Below are positions 12,252-23,417 of a stretch of 64,000 nt of DNA, piece after piece. Position 1 is the stretch's first letter. Each line of letters begins with the position of its first letter. Both the position numbers and the translations under genes were made by a program. The stretch is from the NCBI GenBank assembly GCA_029298735.1, contig JANSLP010000006.1, positions 248,001-312,000 on the forward strand, written 5' to 3'. Origin of the DNA: Ophiostoma sp. CBS 140.51 (taxonomy: Eukaryota > Ascomycota > Sordariomycetes > Ophiostomatales > Ophiostomataceae). Under the pieces are notes generated by a model, which saw only the letters and a program-made list of their open reading frames with translations, was not told the DNA's origin and did not search any database.

Positions 12252-13016
12252 CTACAACACCAGCTTGCCCACGATAAACTGGAGCGCCTGCGTTCCGTTT
12301 CGCTTCCCATACCCCTCATGGAACTCGGCGTCTGTTCCGTTGGCACAGAACGGGTCCGGAGAGTCACAATACGACTGGATCCGCGACTGGTATATCGGGC
12401 ACTGAAACCCTACTGGCCGCGCCGCAAACCCGGGCGCCGTCGCATTGCCCACATTGTACGGCAGCCCGGCCACATGCCGCGGGTTGCCCATCATGATAAT
12501 GGCTGCCACATTGTTGCCCACCGCCAGCTGGACGAGGGACGGTGTTGCTAGCAGACTGTCCCCGTCCGGCCCGCCGCAAAAGGCATTGTCCATGATTTGC
12601 GCGCCCTGCGAGTAACCATGCATCACCAGCACTGTTTGGGGGCACTCTGTGGCAAATTTTGTCACCTGTGCCAGAACCGCTAGCACACCCGCCGTGACGC
12701 TCAGACTGTAGTTTTGGTTCGAGTTGCCGGCTGCTGGGTAGACAATGGCCTCGGACGTGGCGCCCGGAAACGCCTTTGTGACGAGGTCGACGAGTGTTTG
12801 GGCGGCACCGAAACCGGGAGGTGCGGTGGTCTCGCGAGCAGCAATGATATGCAGTTGTGGGCAGACGAGAGGAGCACTTGCATTATTTGCCTGTGTCCCT
12901 GGTGCTTGAGCTGCTGATGCTTGTGCTGCCCCAGGCGCTGCAGCGACAGAAGAGACTGCAGACAATACCACACCGGCTACCAGCAGCACTGATCTGATCC
13001 CTGTCCTAGCCTTCAT
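12252..13016 (-). CDS. Secreted CE5 carbohydrate esterase, acetylxylan-esterase/cutinase family (254 aa)
   Basis: This is a predicted secreted serine esterase with an alpha/beta-hydrolase fold. A signal peptide covers about residues 1-27 (basic start, hydrophobic LLVAGVVLSAV core, AAA cleavage region), followed by an Ala/Gln/Ser-rich spacer to about 48. The nucleophile elbow GYSQG places Ser136. The downstream block CDSPDPFC gives the probable acid Asp221, and FHEGYG gives His233. The spacing and wording of the last two blocks (DPxC ... H-x-GYG) fit fungal acetylxylan esterase II better than classical cutinase, so deacetylation of xylan is the more likely reaction. Cysteines at 52, 125, 147, 206, 217 and 224 fit disulfides. 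Length is normal for the family. It is one exon, convergent with the Zn2Cys6 regulator gene. Confidence 0.9.
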   Translation of the reverse strand: MKARTGIRSVLLVAGVVLSAVSSVAAAPGAAQASAAQAPGTQANNASAPLVCPQLHIIAARETTAPPGFGAAQTLVDLVTKAFPGATSEAIVYPAAGNSNQNYSLSVTAGVLAVLAQVTKFATECPQTVLVMHGYSQGAQIMDNAFCGGPDGDSLLATPSLVQLAVGNNVAAIIMMGNPRHVAGLPYNVGNATAPGFAARPVGFQCPIYQSRIQSYCDSPDPFCANGTDAEFHEGYGKRNGTQALQFIVGKLVL

Positions 13017-15173
13017 TTTGTTTTGAGGAGGAAAGAATAACGCCGAGAGACAGAATAGAAGAGAAGGAGAGTCAGTCGAGCCAAGTCAGTGGAAGGTTTC
13101 GAGAAGGCGACGGGGCAAGCAAGCCACCCAATTTGTTGATATTTGTTTATTGAAGACGTCACGAGACAAGACAGGAGGAAGTAGTACAGATATTGTACAC
13201 AGGGAGTAACGAATGTGATGAAAGTTGTTGAGAAAAATAACAAGGGTTATATTGATTCTTGAAAAAGGTGACTATTGACCGGTGATTACATCCAACACAA
13301 AACGAAAATGAACAAAAAGAGAACAGCTTACTCTGAGTCTTAGGAATATATTTGAGAGGCCTTCTTGTCTTGACTGAGTTTAGAACAAGAGACAGAACGA
13401 GACGTTCTAGGTGTTTCCCTCTGACCATTGGCCCCTGGTCCTTGTCTCCTCCTTCATCCTTCCCTCCATCGCCGCTCATCATCGCTCACTTCTTGATTAC
13501 CCAGCCTCTTCAGGCAAAGGGGACATCCGGGAGAAGAATGGAGGGAAAACCGTGCAATGAAGATACCGGATGGTACAAAGAATACGAGGAAAGAACAAGT
13601 ATGTGTGAATGTGAGAGCTTGTTGTGCAGCCTCGACGACAATAGCCAATCGCAGCACAGAATACTCGTGCAAGCATTGCCCCTGCAGCCCGTGATCGCCT
13701 CTCCTTCTCGAAGGACATCTGTGCACTGACATACGGAATACTACTTTACGAGTGTGTGTGTGCTGAAGAAACAAAACCTCCATCCTTGATCGTCGTCGTC
13801 GATCACGCAAGGAAAGCGCAGAGGCAGAAATGGGTGAAAGGAAGAAAGAAAGGCAAAAAGGCATCTCTTGCACGACCGGAAGTTGTAAAATGCATCGTGT
13901 AAGGGAGTGGTTGCTTTGTCTTCCTCCCACTTCATCCATTGAAAATTTATTGACCATCTTCCTCGTCTGGTTTTTAAGAAATATTCGCTGACCTTCCATG
14001 CCGGTTGCCGTTGAGGCTAATGGGCGACAAAATGATCACCACTGCCGAAACATGGCGATGCATGGGATGGAAAGCAAGGGCCAATCTTCTGTGCACCAAG
14101 TGTAACTGAAAGAGAAAAATAAAGTCTAGTACACAACGACCAGAGAAAAACAATTTGAACAGAAAATGTAGAAATGGAAGAACCAAAACACAACTGAACC
14201 ACGGCGTGTTGTTACTGGTAATCCTCCGAGACCTTCACCTTGCTTGATCTCTTCTCATTCTCCACGTCTAGACTCTTTCGCACTCTTTGTTGTCTTTTCG
14301 TTTTTATTCAACTGGATTACAGTACGGCAATTTACATAAAAATTGACCGATTGTTTTATATTTGCCTGCAAATGTCTTGAGATAAAATTAACAAGTGCCT
14401 GGATACAACAGAACGAAATGCACAACACGCCATGTCTTGAGGCAGTTTATGCCATAATTCATATTGTGGTCGCTGTTAAAAAGCAAAAGTAAAACACATT
14501 CAATAAACGGCCACCAGGTAGGCAAGACAAACACGCCACAAAAACATGGCGGACATTGATTTCTAGAACAAATGGAGCGCCTTTCGTACAAAAGCCACAA
14601 CAGTACCGAGAGGGAGTAAACAAATTGGTGAAAATACGTAAAAGTAAAAGAAATTCAACAGAAAAATGAAGTCACGCCATGGCGTATTTACACAGTATTG
14701 CAACCCCACAGTCGCCTCTCCGCTCGAATTCCACAACAGTAAGGCACAGCAGAAAAGCACACGATGCACGATGCACAATGTACATCGACAATTCGTAACG
14801 CTTCGGAGGTCCGGACCAGTGCAATCGCCCGCCATTCTCGCCACTACCCTTTACCGACATTCGTTTTAAGTCGTCTTGCGTCATCTTGCGCTGCTTTCGA
14901 AACACGGGCCATTTTCTTTCCCTACTTTTCTTCTCCCGGGACGCGATGCTGGAATAAAAGAGACACTGATGTTCTATTTGCAAAAAGGTCGATCTGTGCA
15001 CCCGATTGCGCGGCCTCTGATGTGGGTTTTCTCGATCGTTAAATCAATAAACATATGGAGTAAGACAAGCAAACATCTTATCTACATTGGTGTATGTAAC
15101 AGACAGGCGACAGAGAGTATTATGTAGAATCAAAAACAAATCGACTAACGAAAGCCACTCAACATGACCGTGC
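13017..15173. other. Intergenic region, no gene seen
   Basis: This lies between two minus-strand genes. It should contain the promoter of the CE5 esterase (right of 13016) and the 3' end of the GH16-like gene (left of 15174). Frames here are short and lack recognisable domains. No RNA gene is seen. Confidence 0.4.
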
Positions 15174-16454
15174 TCACAGATAAGCAATAGGATACAGTGC
15201 AAACAGAGCTGATAGCAGAGAAGCCCACATAGCTGATGATGGCATCAGCCGACCGGGAGCTCCGTTTTTCGTGCCGCCTCCTCCGCTTCCACCGTCACCA
15301 CTGCTGCTGTTGCCCCAGACCAATACGGCCTGTCCTGGAGCATCACCAGCGTCAATGCTGCACACGTTACTGCAGCTCCCTCCATTTTCTGCGTCCTTCT
15401 TTGCTGCCGCAGAGCTCACTCCCACCTTTGTCAAAGCAGTATTCGTCGCTGTTGCATTGTACAGTACCTCCCACCACTGGATCTGTAGGTGCGCTTGTGT
15501 TCCTGGCGCCATGGTCCCCGTCCACTTGCTGCCGTCACTCCACGCATTGATGTGGATACTCGTCGGGTCTCGCGGCGTCTGGAACGAGATGTTGGCAATT
15601 TGCTTACCGTTGACGTACCATGTGCTCTGCGTCGGCGTCCAGTCCAGCCGGTAAACAGCCCAGTCATCCCATCCGAGGCCGTCGGGGAGCGTCACGTTCT
15701 GGGTGGCCGCCGCGATAATCTCCTGGTTGTGGTCAAGCGATGGTTGGTTGGTGCATTGTATGTGGTCGCGAGGGTATTTTGTCAGGACTTCAAGGTCGAC
15801 TTCTTGGACGAGGTCATTGGTATTGCCACTGGCACTCGGCGAAGACGACCCGTCCCGGTAGGTAAACATGCCCATGCAGCCGCCCGGGTCGCCAATGGTG
15901 CGCGCCAGCATGCGCATCGACAGGAAATGGAATGTGTCGTTTTGCGTGACGATCTCAGCGGCGGACTGGAAATCTGTATGGCGAGCTGTGCGCAACGTCA
16001 GCCAAGTGGCCGCGCCATCTTTGTCCTTGTCGGCGCTCTTCTCAATGTAGATATTGTTGAGCGAGTTGATGCGTAGGACCGAAGCATTGGCGACGCTGTT
16101 GTTCCAATTTTGTGACTGCCAAAACGAAGTGAAGTTGTTCGAGGTGAAGTAGGAGCTTGTGGCCGGTGCGTTGGTCGTGTTTTCCTCATCAGGAAGCAGT
16201 GCTGGCGAGCTTTGGAATTGAGACAGGGAGCGGAAGTCGTAAAAGGCGTGGTGGGTAAAGTACGCCGCGTCGGAGCCGTTGGTCACAAAACAGTTGCATT
16301 TGGAGTCATCGACGAGGATATGAGTAGCTTCGAGGGTTGGTAATGATGCTATATCATCGGCGGCTGCACATAGATACGACGAGCTTGAGACAGAAAGGAA
16401 AAGGAGCGTCGATGCTAAAGACACAGGCCGTTGCCTGCGACCCTGGCGAGCCAT
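15174..16454 (-). CDS. GPI-anchored GH16-like glycoside hydrolase (426 aa)
   Basis: The product is a cell-surface beta-glucan-active enzyme of the GH16 (concanavalin-A-like jelly-roll) fold. A signal peptide covers about residues 1-32. The GH16 catalytic signature is seen as EVDLE with Glu218 (nucleophile), Asp220 and Glu222 (acid/base). Downstream segments DWAVYRLDWTPT and STWYVNGKQIA are typical of the same fold. Many N-x-S/T sites (for example in NNSVANASV) fit a glycosylated protein. The C-terminus has a Gly/Ser-rich linker and then a hydrophobic tail ending ALYPIAYL with small residues before it, as expected for a GPI signal. It is one exon. Substrate (beta-1,3/1,4-glucan or wall cross-linking) cannot be decided from sequence. 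Confidence 0.85.
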   Translation of the reverse strand: MARQGRRQRPVSLASTLLFLSVSSSSYLCAAADDIASLPTLEATHILVDDSKCNCFVTNGSDAAYFTHHAFYDFRSLSQFQSSPALLPDEENTTNAPATSSYFTSNNFTSFWQSQNWNNSVANASVLRINSLNNIYIEKSADKDKDGAATWLTLRTARHTDFQSAAEIVTQNDTFHFLSMRMLARTIGDPGGCMGMFTYRDGSSSPSASGNTNDLVQEVDLEVLTKYPRDHIQCTNQPSLDHNQEIIAAATQNVTLPDGLGWDDWAVYRLDWTPTQSTWYVNGKQIANISFQTPRDPTSIHINAWSDGSKWTGTMAPGTQAHLQIQWWEVLYNATATNTALTKVGVSSAAAKKDAENGGSCSNVCSIDAGDAPGQAVLVWGNSSSGDGGSGGGGTKNGAPGRLMPSSAMWASLLSALFALYPIAYL

Positions 16455-18368
16455 TGTCTTTTTTCTTGAGGAAGAAAGCCTTTCAAATCTCTATTGCTCT
16501 TTCTTTTATGTTTTCTGCCGTATGCACTGTGCTATTTTTGATTTTATTTTGGCGAGGCGGTGTCTGCTCGTGTGCGTCTCGAAATACCGTACGATGCTTC
16601 TTGTATCCCTGTGTGCGATCGTCCGTGCTGCCCGATTCTACGATGCTCCGACGCAGCGTAACGTCGATGGTGGCTGACCCGATGCAAGGCTCCGAGGGTA
16701 TGCCTGTGATACTTGTAGACAAGGCTGTGTTGAGGGGGTGAGAAAATGTGGTGAGATATCTGATCAATGAAAAATAACAACATACGAGAATGTGGGAGAA
16801 AGCTAGGTAAAAAAAAAAGTTATGGGCTTCAAAAGATGGCGAGACCTTTCCAGAAGACCAGAACAAGGAACAAACCCGGTTGAAAGTAGGAACATTTTGG
16901 TTTTGAATTTTCTCACTCTGTTTTCTGACCTACGTACACATCAATCTAGACACGGGAAGTGTAGGCTGGGCAAACAAAAATCTAAAGATATACCAAGCTT
17001 TTGCCGCCTCCCTTTCTTCAGATTTGGCCAGACCTCTGGGGGCTGGATATGATTTCTGGTTGGACCTCGACCTTTTATTAATTTAAGCTTGAAGTGGTCT
17101 CCTCATTTCCTCCCCCGGGGCATGGGAATGGTGGGTTCGAAGCTTCATCAAAATGGGGGAGATCAGCCTAAGATGCCGCAAGATGTCAACATCTGGGCAA
17201 ATAAATACGCGTGGCAAAACAAAAAGGTAGAGATCCAGGTTGATAAGATCCTCAGAAAATCAATACCAACGCGTGGCCTTGTAATAATGACTACTTTTGG
17301 GGAGACCCGATGGCCAGCAGAACATCAGTCAGATCCTTTCCAGGCTTGTTTTTATCTTGCTTGTTCATAGTAAGATTTTGACAGCTTTTCATCTAATCAG
17401 CAATAAGACGAGACTTAAAAGAAGATATACCAAAAAAAAACCACATTCAAGAAGCGGCCCAGTGGGAAACATCTCGGCTCCTCAAAGACCAGCCCCGGAT
17501 GGCAAGTTCTGGCCATTTTCCCGCCACACCTTTCCGCCTGGCCGCCTCTTTTGCTACTCTGCGCCTGGGCCACCGCCTGTTGGCCAAACCGAGTCCTTGA
17601 CTCTTCTGTTTGTCTCTTGTTTTCATTTTATTCCCCGAAATCTTTATTTTAGCCAAACCAACAGACAAAATCTGCCCGCCAAGTCAGGAGAAAATCCAAA
17701 AATAGGACAAATTTTTGATGGCACAAGTGAGTTACAAGAGAGAAAAGCAAGGAAGATAAGAGGCGTCCTTAACCCCCAGAACTAGCAAACCGCACCTGCA
17801 CATAACCGCACAATATTGAATATGCAGGGACCGCGCAGGAATATGCTATGCACTCTGGCACGTCCCGATACTGGCATAAGGTTACGTCGTGTGGAGGACC
17901 GCTAGACTATTTACACAGGATTCTTCAAAGCACATCACATGCTCATGCGATCTCCAGGGACAAAGGGGTTGATCAAAAGTATTAAAACTGGCTGTCTACA
18001 GAATTGAATATCACAAAGAACAAAAGTGTATGTACTAGAAGTGTATATACAGAATAAAATAAAATCAAAATCAAAATACCGAACAATACCAAATGCAAAA
18101 AAGAAAACGCGTTGATGTGTGCGCCGGATAAAATGTGTATTTCTTCCATAAGAAAAAAAGATGCAGCTGTAAATTCAGGAGTGCGAAAACATATAAAGGG
18201 CATTTACAAGAAGTATGAAAGGCGCGCAACAAGAGAAAAAAAGGATCTTGATAAAAAAGGGCAATGTGCTATTGCACGCACAAAGTAAAAAAAAGATTGA
18301 ATTTGTAACATGTCATATCAACGGTCGTCGTTTTTGGACTGCCTCTACCAGTCTATCCACGAGGTGCT
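16455..18368. other. Intergenic region, no gene seen; AT-rich in 17940-18310
   Basis: The interval separates the GH16-like gene (promoter side, from 16455) from the 3' end of the FAD oxidoreductase gene (18369). A 162-codon + frame at 17297-17785 has no recognisable motif and mixed composition. The last 400 bases are AT-rich with several AATAAA/TTTATT runs, as expected for a 3' region. GGCCA-containing words recur around 17500-17600 without clear repeat structure. Confidence 0.4.
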
Positions 18369-19978
18369 TTACAGGCTGGCAACAACGAGGGGCACAAGGT
18401 ACTCCAGGTTGTAGGCCCACAGGTAGGTGGACAGCTGGTTGGAGAAGGCAGCGCCCGTCCAGTAGGTCGAGCGGTAGCCCTGCAGGGCGTACAGCTCCTG
18501 GATGAAGCCGGCCTGCAGGTCCTCCTTGGTGACACGCATGTCCATGGGGCCGTGGCTCGACCACGACTCAATGGTCAGCGGGACGCCGTTGGTGGCCGGG
18601 ATCGTGCCAGCCTCAGCCAGCTTCTCAAGAGCATCCTGGGCCAGAGTCTGGGCATCGTCCACGCTCAACTCCCAGCCGACAACAATGGCCTGGAAGAGAC
18701 CGCCGCCGACGTACTCAAAGTAGTCGACAAACGGCGGCTCGGGGTAGGCGAAGTCGTTGCCGTTGGCAGCAGAGGCGGGCAGGTTGTAGATCAGAGCGTC
18801 GGTGGGCAGCGAAGGGTGCGAGACGAGACCAGTGTTGACAACCGACCAGGTACCCTTGTTGAAGACGGCAGACTCGGTGCTGTCGGCGGCAAAGGGAGCC
18901 AGGTTGGAGGCAGTGGGCTCAATGGCCATGACTAGGCGCTTGGCGGTCACGATGGTGTAGTCGCCAGTGACTTGGTCCTCGACGAGCAGAGCGACGCCCT
19001 GGTCGTTGGCCAGACGCAGGGACTGGGAGACCATGGAGTTGAGCAGGACAGCATCGCCGAGGATGTTGGCAACGGCGTCGTAGATGTCCTGGTTGCGGCC
19101 AGAGGCGGGGACGTACTGAACGTCAGTGCCAAGGAAGACGGCAGCGGTCTGGGGACCGAAGGTCTGCATAACATAGAGAGCGGGCAGGCTCAGCATATCG
19201 GCCAGACCGGCACCGATACCGGCCCACAGGAGCAGCATGGTGTCGTTAAGGTTGTACTTAACGGCAAAGTCGCCGAAAGGCATCAGCAGGTCCTCGGGGA
19301 TGTCCTCGGGGGCGGGCCAGTTGGCGTACGACGGCAGGAAGAGGTCAGAGTACTGGGCAGCGACATCATAGTAGGTGCCGAGAGCGGCGAACTCGTCGGT
19401 AATGCTAGGCGCGACGTAGTCAATGGTCTCACCGGTGGTGAAGTCGGCGTAGTAGGGCGTCGTGGCGCCGAACGTAGGGCTCTTGGTCTCGATACCCAGA
19501 CGAGCAAAGTAGGCCTCAGTGCCGGTCAAGTTGGTGAAAGTGGCGACACCGTCTGTTTTGTTAGAGAAGGGTGCGTAACTAGATAGATTGGACTTCGCAA
19601 AGGCACAACTTACAGTCGTAGACGACGCCGGTGGACGGGTCGGTGTAGGAGTTGACCATACCACCCTATATTGTTAGCATCCACGAGCCCCTGTATATAG
19701 TCTTCACAAACCCCCTTTTGCGGTTCGGAACTTACGAGCTGGGCCTCCTTCTCAATTAGGATGATCGACTGGCCAGCGTCGACCAGGTTGATGGCCGCGT
19801 TCGAGCCGGACGAGCCACCGCCGACAATCACGACGTCGGTGTCCTTGACAGTCGCGTCGGGGTACTGAGCGAGCCAAGCAGCCACGGTCGAGTTGATGGT
19901 GGCGACCTTGCACGGGCTGGCAGCCGCCGTGATGGCGAGCTGGGCCACGGCCGCGACCGTGGAGAGACGGGAGAGCAT
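18369..19978 (-). CDS. Secreted FAD-dependent oxidoreductase (492 aa, three exons)
   Basis: This is a flavoprotein oxidoreductase of the amine-oxidase/FAD-dependent superfamily, related to fungal enzymes annotated as beta-cyclopiazonate dehydrogenase-like. I read exons 19736-19978, 19614-19665 and 18369-19552. Introns of 70 and 61 nt start GTAAG, and the first has a GCTAAC branch site. Phases are consistent (243 + 52 + 1184 nt). Residues 1-20 form a signal peptide. The Rossmann motif GGGSSG (53-58) follows a beta strand DVVIV, with the ribose-binding acid at about Glu76. The rest is a flavin-fold protein with FTNLTG-, YAAP- and substrate-domain-like segments but no single catalytic motif I can name. 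Substrate is unknown. The leader upstream of 19978 is strongly CT-rich on the coding strand. Confidence 0.82.
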
Positions 19979-22900
19979 GTTGTTGATGTTGTCGTGATCG
20001 TGGGTGGTGATGTAGATCGAGAGGGGGAGAGGGGAAAGGGAAAAGAAAAGGAGTCAAAAAAGAAAACAAATGAGCGTGAGAAGGAAAAAGGAGATGCAAA
20101 AGAGCGACTGGTGGTGAGTGTTTACCGTGAATGTTTACGAGCAAGCAATCATCAATCCTGGCATCAAGGGTTGGACAAGAACAAGGAAGAGGGAAGAAAG
20201 AAGGAAAAGAAGAAGGGGAATGGAAGAAAAAAGAGGAGTGATGACGGATCGACACTTCTTTTTATTCGAGTCGGCCTTCCCCCTTCGCACCTTCCGTTTC
20301 CCACGAGTCCGGGTCCAGTCCCACTCGACTTGGGCGAATTCTCACGTGGCAAGCCGAGTTCCACTTTCTTCCATCGCCCGGGGCAGGAACGTGAGAAAGA
20401 GGGGATTCGGAGAGGAAGCTACGACTGGCTATCGCTCATCTAAGATTATGTACGCGTGTCTTGCGAGGGCAGGCAAAGAGAGCGAATGGAGACACCAACA
20501 AGACAAGAGAGGAGACGCAGAACAAAGAGGGGGGAATTGCTGAAGAACTAAAGGGTGCCAAGAACAACCGAAATGTGAACTGGTTCTGGACATGGACTGG
20601 ACATGCACAAAAACGGGCCTCACCGGCGTCTCCTGGGAGAATGAGAGCAGAAATCCAACAAAAATATGACAAGAGACGCAAAAGGGACGAGGAAATGGCA
20701 GTGGGAATGCGAGAAATGGGATAAGATGGGTCCTCCTCCAAAAGCGTTGGCTTTCTTTTGGCGCGGCCCGTTGTATGCAAAGTGGATTTGCCGGCTTCTG
20801 CAGGATGCCGTGGTCGCCAGGAACGAGATGGGAGGGCCAGGAAAAGGCCAGGAGAAGGATGGAGGAGTCAATTTCAAACTTGTTAGCCTTGCCTGAACGA
20901 TGAGGAAGGGGCGCTCGGAGCGGTGCCGGGGGTTCGTTTCTTCTATCAAAAAAGAGTGCAAAACCCACTTCAACGACCATGGCCCACAAAACAGTGGAGG
21001 CAGGCCCATGAGGCCCTTGTATTAGTGCCGAGACAGTGCAGCACGTAAACGAGAACAGCAAGTGCCTGAACGCTGTGGACGGTGAGTTGGGCTCGGTCTG
21101 AGGCCGCTGAATTTCCTCTTTCTGTCTCTTCTGTCTTGCTTGTCTCTTATTATTCTCCTAATTATCTCCGGTCTTTCTTGGCCGTGCGGGTGTTGTTAGT
21201 CGGTTCGGGGCGCTGGCGAGGCAAAAACGGGAGGCGTCCAACCGTCTGTTTTATTTACCTCTTATTCAAAATGCTTCTTTGGTGCTCCTGGGCTTTTAAG
21301 TCGCATGTATGTGGATGTCCAGATTACAATAGACTTCATACCTGCATCGGCCTTATCTTACTGCGACATGCAGTGCAATCCAGTCAGCATTCTTCCTTTT
21401 CCAGTGTCCCAAAAGCTAAAATAGTAAAAAGTTAAAGGTGCCAGGTGCCAGATGAACGACGCTTGCCATTCATGCTTGTCCCGGCTGGCCGTCTTTTCCT
21501 TTCTTTTTTCTCTCATTTTGCGTAAAAATCTCGCCAAGCCATGGACTCGTCTGCTCCTTGCTCGCTTGTTGTGGCACTGTCTGTTCTGTTTTGGCAGGCC
21601 TGCAGGGCCTCTTGTTCTCTTGGCACCATATTGACAGTGTTGATCCCTGCTCTTTTCGGACAGAGAACAGACAATGGAGACACGCGGCGAGGAGGGTAGT
21701 GCACAGCTTTTGGGTAATTTTAGGTGAATTTTGGAGCATTTCGACCGTCTGGCGGAGCTAAACAAAAACAATCCCTGTCGACTCGAAGCGATGAAAGGAG
21801 GATGCACAATGGAAAGGATGGCTCAACTGAACAGAAAAAAGGGACAATTCTTTGAAGAAAATGGAAGTGGGGTATGCTGGCTCTTTTGGGTCTCTTAGGA
21901 CTCTTTGCCTGTCAATATGGCGAGATGCCCGTGGCTTTGTATCTAATGTCGTACGAAGTAAATTGGGGGCCAGATTGGATACATGCGAGAAAGAAAAGAG
22001 GCACAAAAATAAGGCACATAAACGATACAGCTGCATAGACAGACATGGGTCGACAATGAGAAGCGGCGCATTTCCTCCATCGTCGTGCATGTCGTGTTTC
22101 GATAGACTGATCCCTCTCGTCTCCATTGTGCTCTAGTTGTTTTTAGTGGCCTTCTGAGGCTCTAGCAGTCTCCAGTTGTATCCATCGGCTCCATTAGGCC
22201 CCTCAGTCTGTCTCTGTCATTTTGTCGTGCGTTCCTGCTTGTCAGTGGTTGTTAAGATCCAGGTCGAGCCAGACGAGCCAGGACCCTTGTCAGGAGCAGC
22301 CAGGAGAGGGACAAAAGGGGCTCAGAAGGGGCAGAGATGGCGAATAAGAGACATCCCCGAGACTCCGTTGCTTCTGGAAGGTCTTGCGAGACAGAGAAGA
22401 GAAGACCTGTCAGAAATAACGAGCAAGGTACTCCGTGAAATTGTATTGCAGGGCTTTCCATGTCGTACGAGTTTTGCTTGGGTATCTTGAATAATATCTT
22501 GGATATCCCGGGTATACATGCACGTTTTTACCCGTAATGTCGTTGGCTGTTGGGTTTGTTGGTGCTTGTTAGTTGTTGGCTGTCAAAGTCGGCTATTTGT
22601 ATGGCGGAATCGTCTGTGTGCGACCGTTGACAGACAGCTGTTGCCCTACGGCGCATGCATGATAACATGGCATAAAACATATCCATAAATTGGACACAAG
22701 AGGCAGAGGACCCCGACAAAAGGGAAACAGAAAAGGGGCTTTTCACAAATACCATTCTCTTAGCTGTATCCGTTGAAGAAAATGGAGCAGCATGATGGAG
22801 CCATATTCCGTGCGCGGCGCCGTTAACGGGCCACCCTTGGCCCAAAAAAGAACAGAGAGAGAGAAAAAGAAAGCAAGAAAGAACGTGTGCGAGACGGGAG

Positions 22901-23417
22901 AGGAGAAAGAAGCCGGTTGTTTGTCTGGTGAGAAAGTAAAGAAGAAGAAAAGAACGAAAGATAACGAAAAGATGGAAATATGGATGTGGAAGTACGGAAA
23001 TCTCCGCATTGCCATGATCACCACCACGATCGGCGGACAAGTATCGAAGCACGTGGGTTTACAAGAAACCTGTACATACAAGTGCGAGATACAATCTCAA
23101 GAATATGGCAAGAAACTGTTGAGAAAAATGGCCGACGTGACCTTGTGCCTATTGTCGTTTTGCATAGAAAAGAAAAACAGAAGCGAATGATATGTACAGA
23201 AAGCTCGCAGACGGGGGTTTTGGTATCCTTCGTTTTAGAAATACAAAGTAGAGGACCAGAAAAAAGGAAGAGGAGGCACCGCAGAAGATTAACACGCTCT
23301 ATTTACAAGGGGATAAAACAAAACGCAAAAAAGGCTTCAAAGGTCGTCAAAAGGTCGGTTGAAAATGCCGGATTATTTCCCCTTTGATTGAAACGCCCAT
23401 CCTACAAGGATGGTGGA
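19979..23417. other. Intergenic region; CT-rich leader of the FAD gene at 19979-20260, otherwise no gene
   Basis: Immediately upstream of the FAD oxidoreductase the minus strand is an almost uninterrupted pyrimidine tract (about 20010-20260), probably its leader or core promoter. Purine/pyrimidine-biased blocks recur at 20450-20550 and 22840-22980. A 210-codon minus-strand frame at 20429-21061 has no domain and reads as biased leader sequence. The right end (about 23200-23417) is the 3' side of the rhodopsin-domain gene. Confidence 0.4.

Noticed and set aside
20429..21061. 210-codon minus-strand frame
   Set aside because: It is CT-rich leader-type sequence upstream of the FAD gene; the translation is rich in Phe, Ser, Pro and Leu without motifs.
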